DNA of 45,537 bases, taken from NCBI GenBank assembly GCA_028706255.1, contig JAQWBS010000010.1:1-45537 (forward strand), written 5' to 3'. The stretch's first letter is position 1; every line of letters begins with the position of its first letter. The DNA comes from Alphaproteobacteria bacterium (GTDB taxonomy: Bacteria; Pseudomonadota; Alphaproteobacteria; RF32; CAG-239). The notes below the pieces were generated by a model. The model did no database searches. It was not told the DNA's origin and saw only the letters and a list, made by a program, of their open reading frames with translations. This document shows, piece by piece, positions 36,447 to 44,082 of this stretch. A program made the translations under genes and the position numbers.

Positions 36447-36490
36447 TATAAAACTCCTATATCAATTTATTATTAATTAGGAGTTTTATA
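36447..36490 (+). promoter_or_regulatory. Hairpin burying the GalU Shine-Dalgarno
   Basis: A perfect 13-bp inverted repeat (36447-36459 with 36478-36490) and an 18-base AT-rich loop. The right arm contains AGGAG at 36479-36483, the SD for ATG 36493. In RNA this would block ribosome access, suggesting translational control or a thermometer-like element. It also lies 26 bp past the AsmA stop and could act in termination, though no T-run follows. Confidence 0.6.
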
Positions 36491-36492
36491 TA

Positions 36493-37389
36493 ATGAAAAA
36501 AAGACCTGAAGTTTGTATTCTTCCTGTTGCTGGACTATCCACGCGTAATTTGCCTTCCACAAAGGCTTTGCATAAAGGATTTTTGACCTTAAATAGCAAG
36601 CCGATTATTCAGTATGCTGTTGATGCTTGCGCTGAAATCGGCATTAAAGAGATTGTGTTCATTTATAGTGACCAGTCTTGTAAGCACCTTTTTGAAACGC
36701 ACTATGCGACAAACGAATGGTTAGAAAACCATCTCCTTGAAAAAAATAAGTTAGATATTTTAAAAACACTTCGTGACATTGTTCCAGCAGGAATGAAATT
36801 TTCTTTTGCTGAACAAAAAGAGCCAAAAGGAAATGGACATGCTGTTTTAATGGCGAAGGACATCGTTGGTGATAGAGATTTTGTGGTGATGTGGGTTGAT
36901 GATGTTTATGTGCCTAAAAAAGGCTCTGAAGGCGTTTTGAAGCAACTTCTTCACGTCTATGATGAATTTGGTGGCATTGTCCAAAACACTGGTGTTTTCC
37001 CAGATAGCGAAATTGTGCGTTATGGTGTTTTAGAAGGTGCAAGAAGAGAAGGGAATATCATTCATGCAAATGGCTTAATTGAAAAACCAGCTGCTGATAA
37101 AATTCCTTCAAATTTTGGCGTTTTAGGGCCATATCTTTTGCCGAATGAAATTATGAGCGTTTTACCTGAAGTGACAAAAGGCACAAATGGTGAAATTAAC
37201 TTGGCAGATGCAATTGGGTTGGCTGCGAAACGTGGGATGAAGATGACTGGTGTGATTACGGACGTTATGCGTATGGATTGTGGCACAAATGAAGAGTTGG
37301 CAAAATCTAATATTAAGCTTTCTTTGATTCATGATGAAGATTTGCGTCATTATGCCAAAGAAATTATCAAAGAAATTGAACAAGCATAA
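36493..37389 (+). CDS. galU: UTP-glucose-1-phosphate uridylyltransferase-like protein
   Basis: A 298-residue nucleotidyltransferase of the GalU type, expected to make UDP-glucose for polysaccharides. The N-terminal signature is degenerate: PVAGLSTRNLPSTKAL and KGFLTL, against GLGTR and KEMLPL in ordinary GalU. The later motifs are better conserved (GNGHAVL, EKPAADKIPSN, GEINLADAIG). It sits between the AsmA-like gene and a terminator, alone. UDP-glucose could feed surface-polysaccharide genes such as glf at the right end. Substrate specificity is less certain because of the motif changes. Confidence 0.8.
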   Translation: MKKRPEVCILPVAGLSTRNLPSTKALHKGFLTLNSKPIIQYAVDACAEIGIKEIVFIYSDQSCKHLFETHYATNEWLENHLLEKNKLDILKTLRDIVPAGMKFSFAEQKEPKGNGHAVLMAKDIVGDRDFVVMWVDDVYVPKKGSEGVLKQLLHVYDEFGGIVQNTGVFPDSEIVRYGVLEGARREGNIIHANGLIEKPAADKIPSNFGVLGPYLLPNEIMSVLPEVTKGTNGEINLADAIGLAAKRGMKMTGVITDVMRMDCGTNEELAKSNIKLSLIHDEDLRHYAKEIIKEIEQA

Positions 37390-37420
37390 TGTTTAAGGTT
37401 ATCTTGATTGGATAACAATA

Positions 37421-37457
37421 AACGAAAAAGGTTTGCTGAAGGCAAACCTTTTTCGTT
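37421..37457 (+). terminator. Terminator after galU
   Basis: A perfect 16-bp stem (37421-37436 with 37442-37457) and a 5-base loop; the 3' arm holds TTTTT. Confidence 0.85.
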
Positions 37458-37472
37458 ATGAGAAGATGGTTT

Positions 37473-37742
37473 TTAGTGAAAAGCTTTCTTTTTTCTCCAG
37501 CCTTGTTCAGGGGGAGTGGAAAAGCCTTTTCCTGTTTTCATTTGATTTACAAGCATTTTGTTGCGTTGGTACGCTGCTTGTGATAAATTTGATTTAATTT
37601 TTCGTATTCCTATAGCTTATTTATTTTTACGGCTGTCATGCTTTTTGTTTTGTGACTTTACTCCGTTAGTGTTTCCAATTGTTTTTGGAACGAACGGTGT
37701 TGGTAAGTTTTTAACGGGAGTTTGAATTTTTACGCTACTCAT
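37473..37742 (-). pseudogene. Possible interrupted small basic-protein ORF
   Basis: On the minus strand an ATG at 37742 opens 41 codons (MSSVKIQTPVKN...) and stops at a TAA (37619-37617). The same frame then stays open for 47 codons (ending GWRKKKAFH) to a TAA at 37475-37473. The two parts together would be an 88-residue Lys-rich protein. There is no SD before the ATG and none before any start in the second part. It could be a decayed gene or chance. Elsewhere in the 37458-37822 gap I see no other gene. Confidence 0.3.
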
Positions 37743-37822
37743 AATTTGTTAAATTTAAAATTGTTAATAAAATAATTTGAATTGAAAAAACTTTATATCT
37801 TAATTTGACAAAAAAATCAACA

Positions 37823-37852
37823 AAAAAAACTCCAAGAATTTTGGAGCTTTTT
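37823..37852 (-). terminator. Terminator after pfkA
   Basis: On the minus strand, AAAGCTCCAA-AATTC-TTGGAGTTTTTTTT forms a stem with one mismatch and a long T-run. It lies about 20 bp past the pfkA stop. Confidence 0.8.
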
Positions 37853-37873
37853 AAGTGTTTTTATTTGAGAAGC

Positions 37874-38956
37874 TTATTTCACTTCGCCGATATACATACC
37901 AACGGCTTCAGCCGCTTTGACATAGTCACTGTTCACATTGAGCAATGTTGTGCCTTCTTTGACCACATCATCAATTTTGAACGAATCAACTTTGCCGTTT
38001 TTCCAAACAACCATTTTATGGTTTTCACCACTTGCCAATAAGTCAATAGCTTTTGCACCAAAGAGAGACCCAAGAAGTCTGTCAGAAGCTGTTGGGTGAC
38101 CAGAACGTTGGATGTGTCCTAAAGTTGTTACGCGTGTTTGAAATTCTTTATATCTTGAATTGATTTCTGCACTGAGATATTCACCAACTCCGCCATAAAC
38201 GGCTTCACCAACGAGATTTTCTTTGTGGCTGATATGTCCGCCTTTTTCTGTTTTCACACCTTCGGAAACAACGATAATTGCGTGGTTACGACCAGTTGCT
38301 TTAATTTCTTTCAATTTTTTAACAATCGAATCGATGGAATATGAAATTTCGGGGATGATACATACATCTGCAAAGCCTGCAAGTGCAGAGTGAAGGGCAA
38401 GGTGACCCGCATCACGACCCATCACTTCAACAATCAAAGCACGGTTGTGTGAGCGAGCTGTGAGCTCTAAGCTGTCAATTGCATCTGTACAAACTTGACA
38501 AGCTGTGTCAAAGCCAACAGAAGATTCTGTAATTGGAGTGTCATTATCAATTGTTTTAGGAATGCCCACAACTTTAACATCTGTGCCTTTGCAATAGTTG
38601 CTGACAATGTTCATTGAACCATCACCGCCGATGACAACAATGGCATCAAGATTCAAATCTTTAACCCCTTGAGCGAATCTTCTTGTCATTTCTTCAAGTG
38701 AGTCCATTTTAACTCCTTTGTTAAGAGAGCCGAGATATGAACCGCTCAATCTTGGCCATGGCGTTGTTGAAAAATTGTCAACGGTCAAAATTTCATAGGC
38801 GTGTGGATTTTCTGTGATGCCATCTGTTCCGTTTTTGATGCCATATACTTCCCAACCTTTCTGTGTTGCAGAATTAACAACGGATCTGATGATTGCATTT
38901 AGACCTGCACAGTCACCGCCACTGGTTAAAACACCTAATCTTTTTATGTTTGTCAT
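37874..38956 (-). CDS. pfkA: 6-phosphofructokinase
   Basis: A 360-residue kinase converting fructose-6-phosphate to the 1,6-bisphosphate in glycolysis. Motifs GVLTSGGDCAGLN, VIGGDGS and PKTIDND are clear. Donor-specificity positions are mixed: Gly113 (GGDGS) is ATP-like while Lys134 (PKTIDND) is usual for PPi-type enzymes. Some ATP-dependent enzymes, including the trypanosome type, carry this combination. Many free-living alphaproteobacteria lack PfkA, so its presence suggests fermentative sugar use. It is single-gene, with a terminator after it and a divergent DUF465 gene before it. Confidence 0.93.
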   Translation of the reverse strand: MTNIKRLGVLTSGGDCAGLNAIIRSVVNSATQKGWEVYGIKNGTDGITENPHAYEILTVDNFSTTPWPRLSGSYLGSLNKGVKMDSLEEMTRRFAQGVKDLNLDAIVVIGGDGSMNIVSNYCKGTDVKVVGIPKTIDNDTPITESSVGFDTACQVCTDAIDSLELTARSHNRALIVEVMGRDAGHLALHSALAGFADVCIIPEISYSIDSIVKKLKEIKATGRNHAIIVVSEGVKTEKGGHISHKENLVGEAVYGGVGEYLSAEINSRYKEFQTRVTTLGHIQRSGHPTASDRLLGSLFGAKAIDLLASGENHKMVVWKNGKVDSFKIDDVVKEGTTLLNVNSDYVKAAEAVGMYIGEVK

Positions 38957-39079
38957 AAAACACTCCTATATTATGTTGAAACTTTTCTAATTTTGTTGTA
39001 TAGTAATACAAATTTTATTTGATAGTTTCCACTAAAAAAGTAAAATTTTCATATCTTTTTTAACAAAAGGGTTAAATAA

Positions 39080-39292
39080 ATGAAAAATAATGACAGTTTG
39101 AACAAGTTGCAGTTGCATTTGTGTGAACTTAAGCTTGAAGAACGCCGTGTTAACTCTGAAATTCGTAGCATGTTGAATCAGAGCAACCGTGTGGACTTTT
39201 TCCAAGCACAGAAGCTTAACTCAACAAGAGTGGGCTTAAAAAATAAGATTAAGACCGTCGAATCCAGCATTATGCCTAATATTATTGCCTAG
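39080..39292 (+). CDS. YdcH/DUF465-type small protein
   Basis: A 70-residue helical protein. Its layout (ELKLEERRVNSEI, then a D-x-x-x-A-Q-K-L-N stretch, then LKNKIKTVESS and the ending PNIIA) matches the DUF465 family of short alphaproteobacterial proteins, which usually end in PDIIA. It is probably an antiparallel helical hairpin; the cellular role is unknown. AAAAGGG lies nine bases before ATG 39080. It is 101 bp upstream of rpsU on the same strand. Confidence 0.8.
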   Translation: MKNNDSLNKLQLHLCELKLEERRVNSEIRSMLNQSNRVDFFQAQKLNSTRVGLKNKIKTVESSIMPNIIA

Positions 39293-39393
39293 AAAACGTT
39301 TTTTCTTGCAATCTGCTTTTTGCTGTGATATTTATTTCGGGAATTTTTAATTCAAATAAATCAAAAACTAAAATTGAAAAGGTGGTGATTTAA

Positions 39394-39600
39394 GTGGTTC
39401 AAGTTACTGTTATCGGTAATGATGTAGGGCAATCTTTGAAAGTTTTGAAAAAGAAAATGCAAAGAGAAGGCGTTTTCCGTGAGATGAAATTAAGACGTCA
39501 TCATGAAAAATCTTCAGAGAAGAAAGCTCGTCGCCAAGCGGAAGCTGTTAGACGTGCTCGTAAGCAACTACGTAAACGCTTAGAAACTGAAGGATATTAG
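39394..39600 (+). CDS. rpsU: Ribosomal protein S21
   Basis: A 68-residue, strongly basic 30S subunit protein. The pattern [20 protein letters not shown] and the Arg/Lys-rich C-terminus are typical. Its start is GTG 39394, preceded by a very strong SD (AAGGTGGTGA), as expected for a ribosomal gene. A terminator follows 17 bp later. Confidence 0.96.
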   Translation: MVQVTVIGNDVGQSLKVLKKKMQREGVFREMKLRRHHEKSSEKKARRQAEAVRRARKQLRKRLETEGY

Positions 39601-39617
39601 AATTTTTTCTAATTGAA

Positions 39618-39653
39618 AAAGAAAGGCTTAGATGAAAATCTGAGCCTTTCTTT
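39618..39653 (+). terminator. Terminator after rpsU
   Basis: A 13-bp stem with one G-T pair (39618-39630 with 39641-39653), a 10-base loop and a T-rich 3' arm. The AAAGAAAGGCT core is the same as in the terminator at 3983-4026. Confidence 0.85.
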
Positions 39654-39703
39654 GTATTTTATGAATTTATTTTATTGCATCTTTAATTTTTACATTATAC
39701 CAT

Positions 39704-39720
39704 ATACCCGTAGAGGGTAT
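39704..39720 (+). promoter_or_regulatory. CsoR/RcnR-like operator palindrome
   Basis: ATACCC-GTAGA-GGGTAT is a perfect 6-bp inverted repeat with a 5-base centre. It matches the TACCC-N(4-6)-GGGTA pattern of CsoR/RcnR/FrmR-family metal- or aldehyde-sensing repressors. It lies 32 bp before the first gene of the ABC operon, overlapping the expected promoter. No such repressor gene is in the window. Confidence 0.55.
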
Positions 39721-39751
39721 TCTTTGTTTGGTTAAATTTTGGAGATTTGAT

Positions 39752-40141
39752 ATGAAAAAAATTAAATATATGACTTTAGCATTCGTCGCATTTTTGTTTT
39801 CTGCCACAACTTCAGCGCAACAAGCTATGGCTGTTGAAGCACAAGCAGAAACTTATAGCATTAAATATGAATGGCCACAAAAACCAAAAGTTGGTGATCA
39901 TGTGCTAAAAGTTAAAGTGTTTCAAGAAAAAGAAATGGTTACAGATGTTGAGGTGGTCGTGAGCTATGACATGCCTTCCATGAGAGGACATCATGACACC
40001 ACTGCTAAAATGATGCAAAATAAGAAAGGCGAATTTTTGCTACCAATCAACTTTGCAATGAGAGGTGGTTGGGAAATTGTTTTAACGGCTGAAAAAGACG
40101 GCAAAATAGTGGCTAAAGAAATCATTTTGTTGGATATTTAG
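39752..40141 (+). CDS. Exported YtkA-like domain protein
   Basis: A 129-residue exported protein. A signal peptide (about 1-22, ending TSAQ or QAMA) is followed by one beta-sandwich domain resembling the YtkA/FixH family. Its most conserved-looking stretch is DMPSMRGHHDTTAKMM, a Met/His cluster that could bind copper or another soft metal, and MRGGWEIVL follows. The start is ATG 39752 with GGAG at 39741-39744; an in-frame TTG at 39728 is upstream of the SD. It is the first gene of a five-gene operon, 2 bp from the next. Confidence 0.75.
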   Translation: MKKIKYMTLAFVAFLFSATTSAQQAMAVEAQAETYSIKYEWPQKPKVGDHVLKVKVFQEKEMVTDVEVVVSYDMPSMRGHHDTTAKMMQNKKGEFLLPINFAMRGGWEIVLTAEKDGKIVAKEIILLDI

Positions 40142-40143
40142 AA

Positions 40144-41121
40144 ATGAAGAAACTCCTTTATACATTTTTTGGTATAGTGTTTTTATTGCCAACCTCAGTT
40201 AAGGCTTCAAACAGTTTGTTGTATCTTGAGGCTCAGGGAATCGTTGGCTATTCATCAATGGATAAGGGAGTTGTTTATCGTTCTGCTCATCAACATGATA
40301 CAATGCAAAAAAACGGTGTTGGTTTTGACTATCTTCAAAAATTTTCGGGTGATTATGGAGACATTGGCACTGGTGCTTTGCAGATGAGAGTTGTTTGGGA
40401 TGATGATAAACAAAAATTTCAGGCACAAACTTATAATGCTTACCTCAAAGGAAAAACAGAACTTGCAGATGTTTGGGCGGGACATAACCGAATTGCTTAT
40501 GGGTTAAGTTCTTATTGGGATACGCATGCTGATTTACTTCAACCTCTTTCGATGTATGGGTTTGGAGAAGATAGAGATTGGGGCGTGGGGCTAAACAGAG
40601 ATTTTGAGAAAAGCGATTTTGCTTTTGCGTTGACCACAGGTTCTGGCATGGGCTTGCGGACGAAGGGAAATTGGTTGGTCACCTCACGAACTTCTTACGG
40701 GGTTTTGTCACAAGATAATTATAATATCGGCTTGTCAGCAATGGTTGGTGAAAAACTTGATACAATGGGTTATAAACTGATGAGTTCTGACTCTAAAAAA
40801 ATTGCACTTGGGGCGTTGGATTTTGCCTATAATCATGGTCGATTTGAACATAAGGTTGAGGCTGATTATGGGCAAAAAGCTTCTTCAGAGGCATATGCAG
40901 GGTTTTATCGATTAGGTATTAACTTTTTAGATGAGAATCGCCTGAAGCTAGAAGGGCAATATGCTTATACGCATGAAGAAGGAAAAAACAACCAAATTCT
41001 TGGTGCAGGCACAACCTATAAAATTAATGCCGATTTAACGACAAGATTAATGTATCAAAAAGAAAGAGAAATGAATAATGAAACAGTGGTTTTTCAACTT
41101 TACTACTATTTTCGTTATTAG
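40144..41121 (+). CDS. Outer-membrane beta-barrel protein
   Basis: A 325-residue protein with a signal peptide (about 1-21, ending VKAS). The remainder is made of alternating amphipathic strands. It ends in YYYFRY, an aromatic-terminated strand expected for BAM insertion. No family is recognised beyond barrel/porin-like. The YtkA-like gene is 2 bp upstream and an exported FMN-binding-like gene 8 bp downstream. The barrel could pass the substrate handled by the operon across the outer membrane. Confidence 0.7.
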   Translation: MKKLLYTFFGIVFLLPTSVKASNSLLYLEAQGIVGYSSMDKGVVYRSAHQHDTMQKNGVGFDYLQKFSGDYGDIGTGALQMRVVWDDDKQKFQAQTYNAYLKGKTELADVWAGHNRIAYGLSSYWDTHADLLQPLSMYGFGEDRDWGVGLNRDFEKSDFAFALTTGSGMGLRTKGNWLVTSRTSYGVLSQDNYNIGLSAMVGEKLDTMGYKLMSSDSKKIALGALDFAYNHGRFEHKVEADYGQKASSEAYAGFYRLGINFLDENRLKLEGQYAYTHEEGKNNQILGAGTTYKINADLTTRLMYQKEREMNNETVVFQLYYYFRY

Positions 41122-41129
41122 GGAGAGGA

Positions 41130-41735
41130 ATGATGAAAAAAATATTACTGACATTGTTTTTTTTGATTGGCGTTCAATCGAATGTTTTTGCTGCGGTGGG
41201 CTGTGATTTGAATGACCCTGACCGAGATGTTAAAAGATTATTTCCAACATCAACGGGGTATAAAACAGATTATAAATCTTTAGATAGAATGGGCGGAGAG
41301 GAAACACTGAAAGAAGTTGAGGCTAAACTTGGCGACAAATTTAGTGGTATTTATGAAACGATTGATGTGCCATATACTGTTTATACTATTTTCAAAGGTA
41401 AGGAAATTATAGGTTATATTCATGGGATTAACCAAAAGGGAAAATATGGCGGTTTACAAGTTTTTCTGGCATTTGACCCAAAGGGAAATGTTTTAGATTT
41501 TTATTATCAGAAACTCACAAGTCGTGAGGCTGTTCAGATGCGTTCGAAAGAATTTGCAACTCAGTTTAAGGATTTATCTTTTGTAGATTTTAAAACATAT
41601 AACCCAACAACTCAAGCAAATATTCCAGCCCAAATTTCTAAAGTTGAAAATGTCGATTTTTATTCAACTTTGCGTGCGGTTAAGAAAAATTTGATTTTGA
41701 TGAATATTTTTGTTTATGACAATCAAGGAGAATAG
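41130..41735 (+). CDS. Exported FMN-binding-like domain protein
   Basis: A 201-residue exported protein with a signal peptide (about 1-22, ending VFAA). The region GYIHGINQKGKYGGLQVFLAFDPKG resembles the FMN-binding domain of the RnfG/NqrC type (periplasmic, flavin attached at Thr). The motif for covalent flavin attachment is not obvious, so flavin binding is unproven. A GGAGAGG-type SD precedes the two tandem ATGs (41130 and 41133). The gene is 2 bp before the FtsX-type permease. Confidence 0.6.
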   Translation: MMKKILLTLFFLIGVQSNVFAAVGCDLNDPDRDVKRLFPTSTGYKTDYKSLDRMGGEETLKEVEAKLGDKFSGIYETIDVPYTVYTIFKGKEIIGYIHGINQKGKYGGLQVFLAFDPKGNVLDFYYQKLTSREAVQMRSKEFATQFKDLSFVDFKTYNPTTQANIPAQISKVENVDFYSTLRAVKKNLILMNIFVYDNQGE

Positions 41736-41737
41736 AG

Positions 41738-42919
41738 ATGAATGTGTTTCAACTCTCATACAAAAACCTATTTCGCCGCAAAGTGAGAACTTTGTTCACG
41801 ATTATAGGCATAACCCTTTCAACTTGGGTTTTAGTGACCCTTCTTGGCTTTAATAAGGGTTATGAGAACTCTCTTAATGATAATATTGAAGGCATGGGCT
41901 TTCAGATTGTTTTAACCGCCAAGGGCTGTCCTTATGAAGCAGCAACACTAATGCTCAAAGGTGGAACAGGACTTCGCTATATGCCAGAAGAAATGGTTGC
42001 AGATGTTGCTTCTCGTAAAGAAGTGGCACAAGCAACGGCTCAGTTGATGCACGTTGAATTTGACCCGAACAAGGGAGAAAATGGGGGTTCAGTCGTTTAT
42101 TTGGGAATTGACCCGACAACTTTTGCAGAAATGAAGCCATATCTTGAATTTACGCAAGGGAAATGGTTTGAACAACAAACAGGAAATGTTGTTGTGCTCG
42201 GCTATGAAGCAGCAGAATTGGAACAAAGAGAAGTCGGTGACTTAATGTTACTCTCAGGAAGTGAAGCTGAATATGAAGTTGTTGGTGTTTTGAAAAGAAC
42301 AGGAACGCAAGATGATGGGATGATTTTTTTGCCGTTACAAACTGCTCAAAAAGCTTTCAATAAGCAAAATGAACTTACCATGCTTGGTATTAGACTTAAT
42401 AAAGATGTCAACCAAACAGCCTTTGAAGAAGAACTTTATAAATTGCCAGATGTTCAAGTCGTTTCAATGGCACAAGTGAAAAATACGATTATGGGCTTGG
42501 TTTCTAGTGCAAAAGTGATTGTGCTTTCCATTGCCTTTATTGCCTTTATTATTGCAATGTTCGGGGTTTTGAACACGGTTTTGATGAGTGTGTTTGAAAG
42601 ATATCAAGAAATTGGCATTTTGAAAAGCATGGGGGCAATGCCAAAAGATATCTTCAAGATGATTTTGATTGAAACAACCATTTTATGTTCTGCAGGTGGA
42701 CTCTTGGGAATTGGTTTCTCTTATCTGTTCTCAGGGATTTCAGAAGTCGCAATTAGATATTTCTTGCCTTTTGCCCCAAATGGAAAACTCATCTTGATTG
42801 ATAGTCAAATTGCTTTGTTTGCCTTTGTTTCAATTACGTTGATTGGTATTGTTGGTGGAATGTATCCTGCGTGGAGAGCTTCCAAGGTTAGACCACTAGA
42901 TAGCATTAGGAGTGAATAA
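41738..42919 (+). CDS. FtsX/MacB-type ABC transporter permease
   Basis: A 393-residue type VII ABC permease. An N-terminal transmembrane helix (about 18-40) precedes a large periplasmic domain (about 45-255). Three transmembrane helices follow near 258-288, 310-335 and 350-378. The core after the first C-terminal helix (GVLNTVLMSVFERYQEIGILKSMGA) is the FtsX signature. Family members couple ATP hydrolysis to periplasmic mechanical work or lipoprotein release rather than crossing the membrane. It is followed 2 bp later by its ATPase. Confidence 0.9.
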   Translation: MNVFQLSYKNLFRRKVRTLFTIIGITLSTWVLVTLLGFNKGYENSLNDNIEGMGFQIVLTAKGCPYEAATLMLKGGTGLRYMPEEMVADVASRKEVAQATAQLMHVEFDPNKGENGGSVVYLGIDPTTFAEMKPYLEFTQGKWFEQQTGNVVVLGYEAAELEQREVGDLMLLSGSEAEYEVVGVLKRTGTQDDGMIFLPLQTAQKAFNKQNELTMLGIRLNKDVNQTAFEEELYKLPDVQVVSMAQVKNTIMGLVSSAKVIVLSIAFIAFIIAMFGVLNTVLMSVFERYQEIGILKSMGAMPKDIFKMILIETTILCSAGGLLGIGFSYLFSGISEVAIRYFLPFAPNGKLILIDSQIALFAFVSITLIGIVGGMYPAWRASKVRPLDSIRSE

Positions 42920-42921
42920 AA

Positions 42922-43602
42922 ATGAAAAGCATTATTTCTGTAAAAAACTTGACCAAGATTTATGAAAGAGGTTCAGAAAAAATCCATGCAGTTGACGGGG
43001 TTAATCTTGAAATTAATCAGGGCGATATTGTTTCTGTGATTGGTGAATCTGGAAGCGGGAAAACAACGCTGGTCAATTTGATTGGGTGTCTAGACAATCC
43101 AACCAGTGGAGAGCTTTATCTTGATGGGCAACAGATTTTTGCTCAAGGTGTTGAACTTAGTGAAAGCAAGTTGACGAGAATCAGAAGTGAATTTTTTGGA
43201 TATGTTTTTCAAAAGTTCTTTCTCATTCCGACCTTGACGGTTAAGGAAAATATTTTGCTTCCAAGTATTTTCCAGTCAAAGGTCAAAACTTCTGAAAAAG
43301 AGCTTGATGAGATTATGACGTTGCTTGGCATTTTGAAGCGAAAGAATCACTTACCAAGTGAGCTTTCAGGAGGTGAAATGCAACGTGTGGCAATCGCGAG
43401 AGCGTTGGTCGGCAAACCTAAGATTTTAATTGCTGATGAACCGACAGGAAACTTGGATAGCAAAAGAAGTCAGGAAATTAAAGACTTGCTGATTAAGCTA
43501 AACAAGGAATTTGGGATTACTATTATTATGGTGACTCATAGCCCCGAACTTGCAAAAATCGGCAATCGAATGATTGAAATTAAAGACGGTAAAATAAGTT
43601 AG
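42922..43602 (+). CDS. ABC transporter ATP-binding protein (LolD/MacB type)
   Basis: A 226-residue ATPase partner of the FtsX-type permease. Walker A is GESGSGKTT with K47, the signature is LSGGEMQR and Walker B plus catalytic Glu is ILIADEPTGNLD. The H-loop is VTHSPEL. Length and motif context match the LolD/MacB/FtsE group. It closes the five-gene operon begun by the YtkA-like gene, with gaps of 2-8 bp throughout. Confidence 0.93.
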   Translation: MKSIISVKNLTKIYERGSEKIHAVDGVNLEINQGDIVSVIGESGSGKTTLVNLIGCLDNPTSGELYLDGQQIFAQGVELSESKLTRIRSEFFGYVFQKFFLIPTLTVKENILLPSIFQSKVKTSEKELDEIMTLLGILKRKNHLPSELSGGEMQRVAIARALVGKPKILIADEPTGNLDSKRSQEIKDLLIKLNKEFGITIIMVTHSPELAKIGNRMIEIKDGKIS

Positions 43603-43604
43603 AA

Positions 43605-44060
43605 TTATTTCTTATTAATTTTTGCAAAAGCGAGTAAGGAAAAGATAGTTTGGTTGATTATCTTTTCTTCTTTTTTTACATACAAAGTATGGTTGTTTGC
43701 TTGTGTGCCAAGATAATCATAAATTTTGAGATGCTCTTCATTAATGATAGACTCATATTGATTCGGCTTCAAATTAGGATTACTTCTTAGATAAAGTAAG
43801 TCTATTTTATTTTGATAAACTTTATTTGCTTTATTTACAAGCGTTACAATCTTTTTGAGAGGTGTTGGTTTTGTGTGTCTGGTTTCTGCGTAAACAACAA
43901 GAACTCTATTTCCTTCATTGTCTGGTAAAACAATAAGAGGATTAACATAATACTTATCTTTCAATTCCTTAATCATATCAACCATTTGCAAAAATGCACC
44001 TGAAGCTGCATAATTATCACTTGGAGTATAAAGGACATTTATTTTTTTATTATTTCTCAT
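43605..44060 (-). CDS. Short glycosyltransferase-like ORF, probably truncated
   Basis: A 151-residue ORF. The first 50 residues (VLYTPSDNYAASGAFLQMV, then NPLIVLPDNEGN) resemble the N-terminal Rossmann half of family-4 glycosyltransferases. The remainder does not continue into the expected nucleotide-sugar domain. No SD precedes ATG 44060. It follows glf by 22 bp and ends 3 bp from the convergent ABC ATPase. The likeliest reading is a truncated or chimeric remnant of a surface-polysaccharide gene; activity is unlikely. Confidence 0.5.
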   Translation of the reverse strand: MRNNKKINVLYTPSDNYAASGAFLQMVDMIKELKDKYYVNPLIVLPDNEGNRVLVVYAETRHTKPTPLKKIVTLVNKANKVYQNKIDLLYLRSNPNLKPNQYESIINEEHLKIYDYLGTQANNHTLYVKKEEKIINQTIFSLLAFAKINKK

Positions 44061-44082
44061 GTTTACAGGCCGCTATATCTCA

